From NCBI GenBank assembly GCA_934155265.1, contig CAKPGU010000017.1:1-38895 (forward strand): a DNA stretch of 38,895 nt. The letters are read 5' to 3'. Both the position numbers and the translations under genes were made by a program. Positions 25,466-33,321 of this stretch are shown here, one piece after another. Position 1 is the stretch's first letter. The number at the start of each line of letters is the position of its first letter. The stretch is from an uncultured Clostridia bacterium. GTDB lineage: Bacteria; Bacillota; Clostridia; TANB77; CAG-508. The notes beneath the pieces were generated by a model. It made no database searches. It had not been told where the DNA came from and saw only the letters and a list, made by a program, of their open reading frames with translations.

Positions 25466-25984
25466 ATGAAACAACAAAAACAAGAAATTTTATTTAAAAA
25501 TATAACTAAATATAATTCTAAAAATTATAATCAATTTATAGAATTTCATAATAAAAAATTTGCTTTTTCTAATAATTTTTATACTATTATTATGACTATA
25601 TTATTAATTTATTGTATAATTTTAAACATAAAAAAATTAAATGTTCCATTTATATTTCTTTTTATAACATTACTTATTGGCTTTTTATTATGGAGAATTT
25701 ATTTTCCTATGAAGAGATACCAAAAAACTCAAAAAAAACTTAGTAATATAAAAGAAGCTAGTTATACATTCTCTTTTTATAATTTATATTTTTTACTTGA
25801 TAAGAAAGCTATATATTATTTTAAGTTATACAAAGTTTTTGAAACAAAAGATTATTTTTATCTATACATAAATCCTGATTATGCTATGTTAGTTAGTAAA
25901 AGCGGGTTTGAATTAGGTTCTGCCGAAGATTTTGGTAAATTTATAAGAAAAAAATGTCTTTTTAAATATAGAAAAACAATATAA
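25466..25984 (+). CDS. YcxB-like membrane protein
   Basis: A 172-aa protein with two adjacent membrane helices (YTIIMTILLIYCIILNI and FIFLFITLLIGFLLWRIYF). Its C-terminal domain (about 110-165: YYFKLYKVFETKDYFYLYINPDYAMLVSKSGF) resembles the YcxB-like family. The function is unknown. It lies 32 bp after the recombinase, so likely shares its transcript, and is followed at once by the inverted-repeat element. Confidence 0.7.
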   Translation: MKQQKQEILFKNITKYNSKNYNQFIEFHNKKFAFSNNFYTIIMTILLIYCIILNIKKLNVPFIFLFITLLIGFLLWRIYFPMKRYQKTQKKLSNIKEASYTFSFYNLYFLLDKKAIYYFKLYKVFETKDYFYLYINPDYAMLVSKSGFELGSAEDFGKFIRKKCLFKYRKTI

Positions 25985-25990
25985 TTTTTA

Positions 25991-26267
25991 GTTACCAGTG
26001 GGGACACTCATGTTTGGTAAAAAACGTTACCAGTGGGGACACCCTTGTTCGGTAAAAAACGTTACCAGTGGGGACACCCTTGTTCGGTAAAAAACGTTAC
26101 CAATAGGGACACTCATTAATGGTAAAAAGTATATTAAAAGTTAATATTATTAATATAGATACAATTATATCTATTAATTAACTATTTTAAATACTAAGTT
26201 TTTACCATTAATGAGTGTCCCTATTGGTAACGTTTTTTACCGAACAAGGGTGTCCCCACTGGTAACG
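25991..26267. repeat. Inverted-repeat element, second copy
   Basis: The left side has three GTTACCAGTGGGGACAC units plus one GTTACCAATAGGGACAC unit in tandem. The right side has two in inverse order. Arms 26060-26128 and 26199-26267 are a perfect 69-bp inverted repeat. The 70-nt core shares CTATTTTAAATA, TATTAATTAACT and other stretches with the element at 7434-7683, proving common origin. It lies between the convergent YcxB-like and dpaB genes. Confidence 0.9.
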
Positions 26268-26287
26268 TTTCCTTTCTATTTTTATAT

Positions 26288-26866
26288 TCATAATAATATT
26301 GGCTGAATTTGTTCATTATCTAAAGCATATTCTATAGTCTTTATCAAATAAGATGGATCAAAAACTATAGAACGAGGCTTAGTAATTGGATTATCTTGCT
26401 TAAATGGAACAAAATAATAGTATTTTCTATTAAATAATTTTCCTATGTTTTCTCCAGCACCTGACAGTCCATTATTAGTAGATATAGCTATAACTACAGG
26501 TCTTTCTCTTCTTAAATGTGATTTTACAGCCATAGTTGCTGAGTTGTCAATTATATCATTTGCAAGTTTTGCCATGGTATTCCCTGTTGCAGGTGCCACC
26601 ACTAATATATCTAACATATCTTTGGGACCAATTGGTTCTACTTCCTGAATTGTGTGCAGAATTTTGGTTCCAGTAATATCTTCAACTTCATTTATAAAAT
26701 CTTCAGCTTTACCAAATTTCGTATCCATAGTATAACTATTTTCTGACATTATTGGAATTACTTTAGCTCCCAATTTTACAATTTTCTTAAGCTCATCTAT
26801 TGTTTTTCTAAATGTACAAAATGAGCCTGTCATTACAAATCCTATTCTTTTTCCTTCTATGTTCAC
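26288..26866 (-). CDS. dpaB: Dipicolinate synthase subunit B
   Basis: A 192-aa flavoprotein-fold protein, one of two subunits that make dipicolinic acid from dihydroxy-tetrahydrodipicolinate in the mother cell for spore-core dehydration. Signature parts: GKRIGFVMTGSFCTFRKTIDEL (residues 5-26), VVAPATGNTMAKLANDI, and VIAISTNNGLSGAGENIGKL. The start is GTG 26866 with AAAGGAGG ahead. Odd: dpaA (spoVFA), normally directly upstream, is absent and the upstream gene is divergent, so dpaB is alone here. Confidence 0.93.
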   Translation of the reverse strand: MNIEGKRIGFVMTGSFCTFRKTIDELKKIVKLGAKVIPIMSENSYTMDTKFGKAEDFINEVEDITGTKILHTIQEVEPIGPKDMLDILVVAPATGNTMAKLANDIIDNSATMAVKSHLRRERPVVIAISTNNGLSGAGENIGKLFNRKYYYFVPFKQDNPITKPRSIVFDPSYLIKTIEYALDNEQIQPILL

Positions 26867-26898
26867 AATTTAAAAATCCTCCTTTCATATTATTTATA

Positions 26899-26930
26899 TA
26901 TAATATGATTTTTAGGAGAATTTTGTCGAA
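26899..26930 (-). promoter_or_regulatory. Putative sigma-K promoter with 0A box
   Basis: On the minus strand, AC, 17 nt and CATATTATA fit the sigma-K pattern (AC ... CATANNNTA), 33 nt before dpaB. A perfect 0A-box sequence TTGTCGAA (plus strand, 26923-26930) overlaps the -35. Both are pattern matches in AT-rich DNA. Confidence 0.4.
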
Positions 26931-26938
26931 AGTAATTT

Positions 26939-26960
26939 AGGACCGGGTACATTTTTTTCT
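26939..26960. repeat. GGACCGGGTAC repeat half-copy
   Basis: AGGACCGGGTACATTTTTTT matches the left arm of the 8981-9038 palindrome, and the TTTTGAAATTTTT that follows matches its loop. The inverted partner is missing. It lies between dpaB and the Spo0A_C gene. Apart from this, 26960-27230 shows only AT-rich sequence. Confidence 0.7.
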
Positions 26961-27235
26961 TTTTGATAATTTTGAAATTTTTATTTTTAGTACTACAATT
27001 TGTTCTTTACTATATATATAAAATTCTTTTAGGTGACAGCAAATCTTATTTAATATACTTTTACACACTTGTAGAATAACTTCCTCCCTAAAAACTATAC
27101 CTATTATTTTTCTTTCAAAAATGTTATATTAAATAATATTCTATTTGGCAATAGTTTTTTTATTTTCTTTGGAAATTTTTTGAAAAATTTTTATATATTT
27201 TACATAACTAATTAATCTCTTTTATATTGATATTA

Positions 27236-27277
27236 ATTGACATTATGTCAATCTTATGTTAAAATAAATATGTCGAA
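27236..27277 (+). promoter_or_regulatory. Promoter with palindromic operator and 0A box
   Basis: TTGACA (27237), a 17-nt spacer and TAAAAT (27260) form a good vegetative promoter. A perfect 17-nt palindrome ATTGACAT-T-ATGTCAAT (27236-27252) covers the -35, and TGTCGAA (27271-27277), a Spo0A-box match, lies at the expected transcription start. It suggests repression and possible autoregulation. Confidence 0.55.
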
Positions 27278-27301
27278 AATAACATTAGGAGGAACTGACA
27301 T

Positions 27302-27811
27302 ATGATGACAGAAAAAGACCAAAAAAAATTAACAGCTTTAGAGGCATGCAAACGGATTCAAGCAAATTTAATATCTGGAGAAGAAGTTTCAAAAATAGAT
27401 ATTCGAATTCTAGAATCTCTTACTACAGAAAGTAGCACTTCAGTTATATCAGCTATTTCTAAAACAGAAGAGTATGATGAACAAGAGAAATTGATTTCCA
27501 ACTGCCTTAAAGACTTGGGAATATCATCTTATTTAACTGGTTATGCATATCTAAAATATGCAATACAACTTGAATGTTCATCAAGTAGTTATATCGGACA
27601 AATCACAACCAGACTATATCCTGCTGTTGCAGAAAAGTTTGAAACTAACCCAAAACTTGTAGAACGTGCTATCAGATACGTAATCGAAAAAAGCTGGCGG
27701 TCAATTGAAGTAGCTTCAGAAGAAAAATTAGCTCTTTTCAGGTTTTATAGAAAAAAACCTACTAATAGTCAGTTTATTTCTGTAGTTACAGATTACATTA
27801 AAAATCATTAG
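27302..27811 (+). CDS. Stand-alone Spo0A C-terminal DNA-binding protein
   Basis: A 169-aa protein whose second half (about residues 70-169) matches the Spo0A effector domain: LGISSYLTGYAYLKYAIQL, LYPAVAEKFETNPKLVERAIRYVIEKSW (the recognition helix region) and KPTNSQFISVVTDYI. The first 65 residues (ALEACKRIQANLISGEEVS) replace the receiver domain; there is no phosphoacceptor Asp arrangement. It thus could bind 0A boxes without phosphorylation control. AGGAGG precedes the start and a good promoter and terminator frame the gene. Whether the true Spo0A is elsewhere cannot be seen. Confidence 0.85.
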   Translation: MMTEKDQKKLTALEACKRIQANLISGEEVSKIDIRILESLTTESSTSVISAISKTEEYDEQEKLISNCLKDLGISSYLTGYAYLKYAIQLECSSSSYIGQITTRLYPAVAEKFETNPKLVERAIRYVIEKSWRSIEVASEEKLALFRFYRKKPTNSQFISVVTDYIKNH

Positions 27812-27820
27812 TCAGAAAAA

Positions 27821-27852
27821 GACCCTACCATAATTGGTAGGATCTTTTTATT
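27821..27852 (+). terminator. Terminator after Spo0A_C gene
   Basis: GACCCTACC and GGTAGGATC form a 9-bp stem followed by TTTTTATTTT, 10 nt past the stop. Confidence 0.85.
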
Positions 27853-27859
27853 TTAAATA

Positions 27860-28534
27860 CTATATAACATACATTAAAACACATAATACATGCAATATAT
27901 TTCCTAAAAATACACATAAATGAAATATAGAATGTACATATTTATATTTTTTTCCAATTCCATAAAGAATTGCACCAATTGTATATATAATTCCTCCAGA
28001 AAGAAGCATTATAAATCCTGGCAATCCTAATAAGCTAGGTAATAAATTTGCTTTTATTATTATGCACCATCCCATTACTAAATAGCATATCATTGAAAAT
28101 ATCTTATATTTTTTTAGATCAATTGAATTTAATGTAATTCCTAATATAGCAAAACCCCATATAATTCCAAATATCGTCCACCCTAAAGCTGTTGAATATT
28201 CTCTTAATGTACATAATGCAAATGGAGTATATGAACCAGCAATTAGTACAAATATTGCACAGTGATCTAATACTTGAAAAACCTTTTTAGATTTTAATTT
28301 TGGACTCAATCCATGATATATACTTGACATAGTATATAAAAATAGCATTGATACTCCAAAAATTATTCCACTTACTATACCATATGGATTATGACGAATA
28401 CCACCAAATACACTACATAAAACAATGGTTACAATACCTGCCACTCCACCAACTATATGTGATACCATATTAAAAATTTCTTCACCTTTTGTATATGTTG
28501 GTAATATTCTATCGGCTAATTTTGTTCTTTTCAT
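27860..28534 (-). CDS. Hemolysin III/PAQR-family membrane protein
   Basis: A 224-aa protein with seven membrane helices. The PAQR metal motif residues are present: EEIFNMVSHIVGG (His), SSIYHGL and DHCAIFVLIAGSYTPF (Asp-His), and a final HSIFHLCVFLGNILH. Bacterial relatives (TrhA/YqfA) affect membrane fluidity or energy state; true haemolysis is not established. The start is ATG 28534, preceded by AGGAGG; the open frame upstream is not conserved. Confidence 0.9.
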   Translation of the reverse strand: MKRTKLADRILPTYTKGEEIFNMVSHIVGGVAGIVTIVLCSVFGGIRHNPYGIVSGIIFGVSMLFLYTMSSIYHGLSPKLKSKKVFQVLDHCAIFVLIAGSYTPFALCTLREYSTALGWTIFGIIWGFAILGITLNSIDLKKYKIFSMICYLVMGWCIIIKANLLPSLLGLPGFIMLLSGGIIYTIGAILYGIGKKYKYVHSIFHLCVFLGNILHVLCVLMYVI

Positions 28535-28554
28535 AATATAACCTCCTATTTTCG

Positions 28555-28590
28555 CAAAAATTACATCTAGCATTAAATACTAGATGTAAT
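28555..28590 (-). terminator. Terminator after hisS
   Basis: ATTACATCTAG and CTAGATGTAAT form an 11-bp stem followed by TTTTTG on the minus strand. It lies 47 nt past the hisS stop and just before the PAQR gene. Confidence 0.75.
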
Positions 28591-28636
28591 TGTATCATAT
28601 ACTATTTTATTTGTCTACTACTTTTTTTGAATTTTT

Positions 28637-29926
28637 TTATATATTTTCAAATTCTTCTACAATATTATCAATAGAAATTTGTTTTTGTGTTTTTTCTTCC
28701 ATATTTTTTACTGATATGTAATTATTTGAAAGTTCATCTTCCCCTAATATAAATACATATGGAATGTGTTCAACATTTGCATAATCTAAAGCCTTCTTCA
28801 TTTTCCTATTTTTCATTTCTACTTCAACTTTATATCCTGCATTTCTCATTGTTTGAGCTATTTTCAAACATTCAATTTCTGTTCCCATTGGAATTATGTA
28901 TATGTCAGTTAATGCTCTTTCTGTAAATTCTTCTTTATTTTTTAAAATTTCATATATAACATTTAGACCAAAACTAACTCCCACAGCTGGATATGTTGTC
29001 CCATTATTTATGAAGTCTGTTATCATTTTATCATAACGACCTCCACCACCAATACTTGAAGTTATACTTCCATCTTTAACATATACTTCAAAAACCGTAC
29101 CTGTATAATATTCTTGTCCTCTTGCAAGTGATGGTGCAAACTGAACATATTCTATTAGACCAAGTTTTTCTATATAGCCTCTTAATTTATCAAGTTCTTC
29201 TATTCCTTCTGCAAATATCTCATTTTTATTTTCAATATTTATAAGTTGTTCTACATCCATATTTAAGTATATAAATAGTTTTTCCACTTGTTCATCATTT
29301 AAACCAATTTTTTTAAACTCTCTTTCAAGTTCTTGCTTAGTTAACTTTTCAAATTTATCTATTATAGTTATTGTTTCTGTAACTAATTCCTCTGAAATTC
29401 CAGCTTCAATTATTATTCCTGATAAAAACTTTCTATTATTATATTTAATTACTACATCAATTCCTAAATCATTATATGCCTCTACATATAATGCTACAAA
29501 TTCAGCTTCAATTAATTGTCCTTCTATCCCAACACAGTCAACATCACATTGAATAAATTCTCTATCTCTTCCCAATTTTACAGGACCATTTCTAAATACT
29601 TCTCCTATTTCATATCTTTTAAATGGTAGTCTTGTGTTTTGATTTATTGCTATATATTTTGCAAAAGGAACTGTTAAGTCATATCTTAATGCTAAATTTC
29701 TATTTCCTTGATCTGTTACTTTATATACTTCTTTTAATATATCATTTTCTTCATCATATTTTAATGCTAATAAATCATAATAACATAATATTGGTGTTTG
29801 TAATGGCTTAAATCCATATTTTTCAAATACTTTTTTTAGTGTATCTGATATATAGTTTCTTATAAATTGTTCTCTTGGTACATAATCTGCGCATCCTTTT
29901 ACATTTCTTAGTTCTATTTCTTTCAT
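28637..29926 (-). CDS. hisS: Histidine-tRNA ligase
   Basis: A 429-aa class II aminoacyl-tRNA synthetase that charges tRNA-His. Motif 2 is FKRYEIGEVFRNGPVKLGRDREFIQCD, the histidine-specific motif is ARGQEYYTGTVFE, and motif 3 is AVGVSFGLNVI. The C-terminal anticodon-binding domain begins near residue 335 (TDIYIIPMG). The sequence VKGCADYVPREQ at the start and EYYTG in place of the usual DYYTG fit the HisS variety seen in some Clostridia and Mollicutes. No T-box leader was recognised upstream (29927-30034). Confidence 0.9.
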   Translation of the reverse strand: MKEIELRNVKGCADYVPREQFIRNYISDTLKKVFEKYGFKPLQTPILCYYDLLALKYDEENDILKEVYKVTDQGNRNLALRYDLTVPFAKYIAINQNTRLPFKRYEIGEVFRNGPVKLGRDREFIQCDVDCVGIEGQLIEAEFVALYVEAYNDLGIDVVIKYNNRKFLSGIIIEAGISEELVTETITIIDKFEKLTKQELEREFKKIGLNDEQVEKLFIYLNMDVEQLINIENKNEIFAEGIEELDKLRGYIEKLGLIEYVQFAPSLARGQEYYTGTVFEVYVKDGSITSSIGGGGRYDKMITDFINNGTTYPAVGVSFGLNVIYEILKNKEEFTERALTDIYIIPMGTEIECLKIAQTMRNAGYKVEVEMKNRKMKKALDYANVEHIPYVFILGEDELSNNYISVKNMEEKTQKQISIDNIVEEFENI

Positions 29927-30034
29927 ATTTTACCTCATCTTCTAATAAATTGATAGCACTATTATATCATTTATACTCCAATAAGTAAAGAAATATGAAC
30001 AAATTTTTACTAGCACTTATTAGCTAATTTTAAA

Positions 30035-30053
30035 GAGTCCTAATTTAGGACTC
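30035..30053 (-). terminator. Terminator overlapping binding-protein stop
   Basis: GAGTCC, 7 nt and GGACTC followed by TTTAAAATT on the minus strand. The stem overlaps the last codons of the ABC binding-protein gene. Confidence 0.7.
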
Positions 30054-31076
30054 ACTTTTTGATACTTTTTCTGCAAAAGTATTATTTACAATTTTATTAT
30101 ACGGAGCTTTTTGCTCAAGTTCTCCGGCCTCTGTCATAATTAATTGAAGTTTATCAAAAGCTTCTTCTTTAAGAATAGGATTTTCTTTCCATGCGTCGAT
30201 TTCTTTATACTTTTGTACTGAATTTTCTAAAGATTCTACAGTGGTATCAGGGAAAAACTCTTGTATTGCTTTTGCAATTTCTATTGCAGAATGTTCCTTA
30301 ACCCATTGTTCTCCTTTATATATTGCTTTTGTAAAGCCTTCAATAATTTCTTTATTATTTGCAATATAACTTTTTTTGGCACAATAAGCTGTATATGGAA
30401 CTTCTCCTGCTGCTTCGCCTACTGATGCTACTATATATCCTTTTTTTGCATCTTCTGTCATAGATGCTGTTGGTTCAAATAGTGTAACATATTCAGCATT
30501 TCCTCCAGTAAAAGCACCTGCCATTAAGTCAAATTTTATACTATCATCAAGTACTAAATCTGTTTTAGGATTTAATCCATTTTGTTTTAATACATACTCA
30601 AGTGTCATATATGGAACACCACCTTTTCTTCCAGGTATAACTGTTTTTCCTTTTAAATCCTGCCAAGAGAAGTTATCTGTTTGCTCTTTACTTACTAAAA
30701 AAGACCCATCCTTTTGTGTTAGTTGTGCAAATACCTCAATATAATCTTCTTTGCCTTCATTATATACATATATAGCTGCTTCTGGGCCACATAATCCGAT
30801 ATCACTTTGACCTGCCAAAATTGCTGTCATTACTTTATCTGCACCTTGACCTGTTGTTATCTCTAATTTCAATCCCTCTTCTTCAAAAAAACCTTTAGAT
30901 ATAGCTACATATTGAGGTGCATAAAATACAGACCTTGTAACCTCATTTAATTGTATCTTATGTATCTCAGCACTATTATTTTTATCAGTATTTTTTACTT
31001 TTATTAAAAATACTGTTGCTATCAATATTATCATTAGTAATATCACTACAATAGTGAATTTTGTTGTTTTCTTCAT
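30045..31076 (-). CDS. ABC transporter substrate-binding protein (SsuA/NMT1-type)
   Basis: A 343-aa periplasmic-type binding protein of the nitrate/sulfonate/thiamine-precursor family. After an N-terminal membrane helix (FTIVVILLMIILIATVFLI) comes EVTRSVFYAPQYVAISKGFFEEEGL, GQGADKVMTAILAGQSDIGLCGPEAAI and LKGKTVIPGRKGGVPYM, typical of the family. There is no lipobox Cys; it seems held by an uncleaved helix, which is unusual. The substrate cannot be told. It follows the permease gene by 61 bp. A matching ATPase survives only as a fragment at 35473-35665. Confidence 0.85.
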   Translation of the reverse strand: MKKTTKFTIVVILLMIILIATVFLIKVKNTDKNNSAEIHKIQLNEVTRSVFYAPQYVAISKGFFEEEGLKLEITTGQGADKVMTAILAGQSDIGLCGPEAAIYVYNEGKEDYIEVFAQLTQKDGSFLVSKEQTDNFSWQDLKGKTVIPGRKGGVPYMTLEYVLKQNGLNPKTDLVLDDSIKFDLMAGAFTGGNAEYVTLFEPTASMTEDAKKGYIVASVGEAAGEVPYTAYCAKKSYIANNKEIIEGFTKAIYKGEQWVKEHSAIEIAKAIQEFFPDTTVESLENSVQKYKEIDAWKENPILKEEAFDKLQLIMTEAGELEQKAPYNKIVNNTFAEKVSKSES

Positions 31077-31137
31077 ATTTGCCTCCTTTTAATTTTTGTA
31101 TATTTTATGTTACTCAGCAAAATATGTGATTAGAATT

Positions 31138-31935
31138 TTATTTTACAAATTTCTTCTCTAACAAAACTATACTTTGATACATAAGTGCTGCAACAACAGC
31201 AAGAATTATAACACTAGTCATTACTAAATCAAGTTGAAAAACCTGCCCACCATATACAATTAAATATCCAAGTCCACCTTTAGATACTAAAAATTCACCT
31301 GATATTACACCTACTAAAGATAAACCTATATTCACTTTTAGGCTATTAAAAAAAGTTGGAATATTTGATGGAATTACAATTTTAGTTAATATTTGAATTT
31401 TATTTGCATTAAATGTTTTTGCCATTCTAATTTTTTCTTTATCTGTGTGTAAAAATCCATTTAGAATTTCAAGTATTGTTACAATTAATGAAATTGCTAA
31501 TGCCATTACAATTATTGCAGGCATACCAGCCCCAACCCAAATTATAATTACAGGTCCAAGTGCAATTTTAGGCAAACTATTTAGAACCACTAAAAACGGC
31601 TCAGATACTTTAGAAATAAATGGAGACCACCATAATATCATTGCAATTATAACTCCAGCAATACTCCCTAGCCCAAACCCAATTAATGTCTCTTCACATG
31701 TAATTTTTAAGTGTTCTAATAAATTATTTGATGATAAATTCATAAATGTTTTTACTATTCTAGATGGCTGGCTAGCTATAAAACTATCTATTATTCCTTT
31801 TCTTGCAAGAATTTCCCATAGTGCTATAAATACTATAACTATAAGTATTTGGGTACTTAATATTTCAAATTTTCTTACTTTTATTTTTCTTAAGTATTTT
31901 TTTCGCTCATTAGAAATTATTTTTTTATTATTCAT
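31138..31935 (-). CDS. ABC transporter permease (SsuC/TauC-type)
   Basis: A 265-aa permease with six helices and the conserved EAA loop (LEILNGFLHTDKEKIRMAKTFNANKIQILTKIVIPSNIPTFFNSLKVNIGLS). Its partner is the binding protein next to it; together they form an importer for a small organic anion or thiamine-type precursor. The start is ATG 31935; no strong ribosome site is seen because a long hairpin occupies the leader. No intact ATPase gene is in the window, so a shared or distant ATPase is needed, or the system is decaying. Confidence 0.85.
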   Translation of the reverse strand: MNNKKIISNERKKYLRKIKVRKFEILSTQILIVIVFIALWEILARKGIIDSFIASQPSRIVKTFMNLSSNNLLEHLKITCEETLIGFGLGSIAGVIIAMILWWSPFISKVSEPFLVVLNSLPKIALGPVIIIWVGAGMPAIIVMALAISLIVTILEILNGFLHTDKEKIRMAKTFNANKIQILTKIVIPSNIPTFFNSLKVNIGLSLVGVISGEFLVSKGGLGYLIVYGGQVFQLDLVMTSVIILAVVAALMYQSIVLLEKKFVK

Positions 31936-31939
31936 AATT

Positions 31940-32008
31940 ATCACATCACTTTCAGTTTTACATTTGTATTCCTGATATATTTTATGTAAAACAAAATATT
32001 GATGTGAT
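31940..32008 (-). promoter_or_regulatory. Two-part inverted repeat in permease leader
   Basis: ATCACATCA (31940) pairs with TGATGTGAT (32000), and inside it GTTTTACAT (31955) pairs with ATGTAAAAC (31984). Both are perfect 9-bp arms. The structure ends 5 nt before the permease start, where it would cover the ribosome site. It could be a cis-acting RNA structure or nested operators. Confidence 0.55.
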
Positions 32009-32010
32009 AT

Positions 32011-32040
32011 AAATAAAACAGGAACTATAATTCCTGCTCT
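32011..32040 (-). terminator. Terminator after 242-aa gene
   Basis: CAGGAAT, 4 nt and GTTCCTG followed by TTTTATTTAT on the minus strand. It overlaps the gene's stop and separates it from the ABC genes. Confidence 0.75.
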
Positions 32041-32753
32041 TTTTCTATAATTTTTCTTTTCTTAAATTCAGTTGTAATTACCGGAGAAGGAATAAACTTA
32101 TATTTTTCCATAAAAGATTCTTTACTTCTATGATCATCCAAAAGAACTTGACCTAAATCATAAATATTAAATCTTGTATATGTTTCTGCTTCTTGTCCAT
32201 TTTTTTCATATAAGTCAAAAATCTGCTCACCAATCTCATGAATAACAACAATAGGATATTTCAAGAAATCCATATTCAAATTAGAAGATTTTTTTAAAAC
32301 TTTAGGTGCTTTACTCAAAAATTCATAGTCAAGTATTAGGCTTGCTTCCCAATCCCTGGGTCTTTTTCCTTTATCAATCGAATTAACCAATTCTTTTGTA
32401 ACTTCTTGTAATTCAATCTTTATTCCAGGTCTATCTCCTTTATTGTATACTGCTAAAGTTCCTACAAAAGGGGCAGAAAAATACTCTGGTGATACTCTAT
32501 GTATTACAAATTCCATATTTCTGTCTTTTTGCTTTTGCTCTTTCATAAATTTTTTTAATTCATTTTTATCTGAAAAAGTACCTTGCGGTAAATTTAACTC
32601 TGAACCTATTGTACGTCCTCCTCTTACTCTCCATAACTTGCTTTTTTCTAGTTGGCTCTCATCCAAATTTTCAATTTTATCTACGAATAAACAGTCAACT
32701 GTTAGATCTGGAAAATTCTTTTGTAAAAATTTTAATCCATCTATTTTTCTCAT
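32025..32753 (-). CDS. Uncharacterised 242-aa protein of peptide cassette
   Basis: I do not recognise a family. Soluble, no signal peptide. Well-formed motifs hint at a real enzyme or binding protein: LWRVRGGRTIGSELNLPQGTF (residues ~40-60), EFVIHRVSPEYFSAPFVGTLAVYN, DKGKRPRDWEASLILDYEFL, and TRFNIYDLGQVLLDDHRS. Its ribosome site (GAAGGAGAG) lies inside the end of the 108-aa gene, so the two are tightly coupled. A terminator ends the unit here. Confidence 0.65.
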   Translation of the reverse strand: MRKIDGLKFLQKNFPDLTVDCLFVDKIENLDESQLEKSKLWRVRGGRTIGSELNLPQGTFSDKNELKKFMKEQKQKDRNMEFVIHRVSPEYFSAPFVGTLAVYNKGDRPGIKIELQEVTKELVNSIDKGKRPRDWEASLILDYEFLSKAPKVLKKSSNLNMDFLKYPIVVIHEIGEQIFDLYEKNGQEAETYTRFNIYDLGQVLLDDHRSKESFMEKYKFIPSPVITTEFKKRKIIEKEQEL

Positions 32754-32754
32754 A

Positions 32755-33081
32755 CTACTCTCCTTCTATTACATCAAAAAAATCATTTTTATTTGTTTCT
32801 GATAATATATTTATATCCTCCCACCAGAATGTACCATCTACAAAGTATCTTCCAATTGGAAAATCCTCTTTTATGTAATATTTATCGTATTTATTCAATT
32901 CTGATTTAGCTTCAATTTTTTCTATTCTATTTAAGTCAAATTCATCAATTTTTCCATCTGGCATAATTACTTTATATTTGATTTTTCCATTAACATCTTC
33001 ATTTGAATTGTTGCAAATCTTCATATGAAATGTTGTAAAGTTATCCTTACCTTTTATTAATCTTTTTGGAAATATGCTCAT
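32755..33081 (-). CDS. Uncharacterised 108-aa protein, Ig-like pattern
   Basis: A small beta-rich protein with alternating strands (KDNFTTFHMKICNNSN, GKIKYKVIMPDGKIDEF, GRYFVDGTFWWEDI), in the style of an immunoglobulin-like or bacterial copper-chaperone-like sandwich, but with no metal motif. No signal peptide. The start is ATG 33081; ATG 33090 sits directly on the ribosome site AAAGGA. Co-transcribed with the following 242-aa gene; a hairpin separates it from the peptide gene upstream. Confidence 0.65.
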   Translation of the reverse strand: MSIFPKRLIKGKDNFTTFHMKICNNSNEDVNGKIKYKVIMPDGKIDEFDLNRIEKIEAKSELNKYDKYYIKEDFPIGRYFVDGTFWWEDINILSETNKNDFFDVIEGE

Positions 33082-33104
33082 TTCAATCATCCTTTCTATA
33101 CAAG

Positions 33105-33138
33105 AAAAGGTGGCTAAAATATATTTGCCACCTTTTTT
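33105..33138. terminator. Hairpin between peptide gene and 108-aa gene
   Basis: AAAAGGTGGC and GCCACCTTTT form a 10-bp stem, T-rich on both sides. It follows the peptide stop by 7 nt. On the minus strand it may be a partial terminator, letting the short peptide mRNA outnumber the downstream genes. Confidence 0.8.
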
Positions 33139-33144
33139 AATCTT

Positions 33145-33252
33145 TTATCCGCACATTCTACATGTAAGTATTTTCTTTTTATTGTTTTTCTCTTTTTTTG
33201 CTTCATTTATTGTTTTGTTTTTTACCTCTTTTTTCATTACTTCTTTTTTCAT
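33145..33252 (-). CDS. Candidate radical-SAM-modified precursor peptide
   Basis: A 35-codon ORF with a strong ribosome site (AAAGGAG, 6 nt before ATG). The peptide starts MKKEVMKKEVKNKTINEAKK, is very rich in Lys and Asn, and ends LTCRMCG. Two Cys in CxxC near the C-terminus and a charged leader-like front, next to a SPASM radical SAM gene, resemble RiPP precursors. It lies 69 bp after the radical SAM stop and is followed at once by a hairpin. It could instead be a metal-binding mini-protein. It is too short for routine gene callers. Confidence 0.6.
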   Translation of the reverse strand: MKKEVMKKEVKNKTINEAKKEKNNKKKILTCRMCG

Positions 33253-33321
33253 TTTGAGCTCCTTTCTAGGTAATAAACCTATTAAATTATATGTATTGCA
33301 AAGAAATTGCAATATTAATAA

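Noticed and set aside
29927..30034. T-box leader before hisS
   Set aside because: Too short and lacks the T-box TGGNACCGCG-type sequence.
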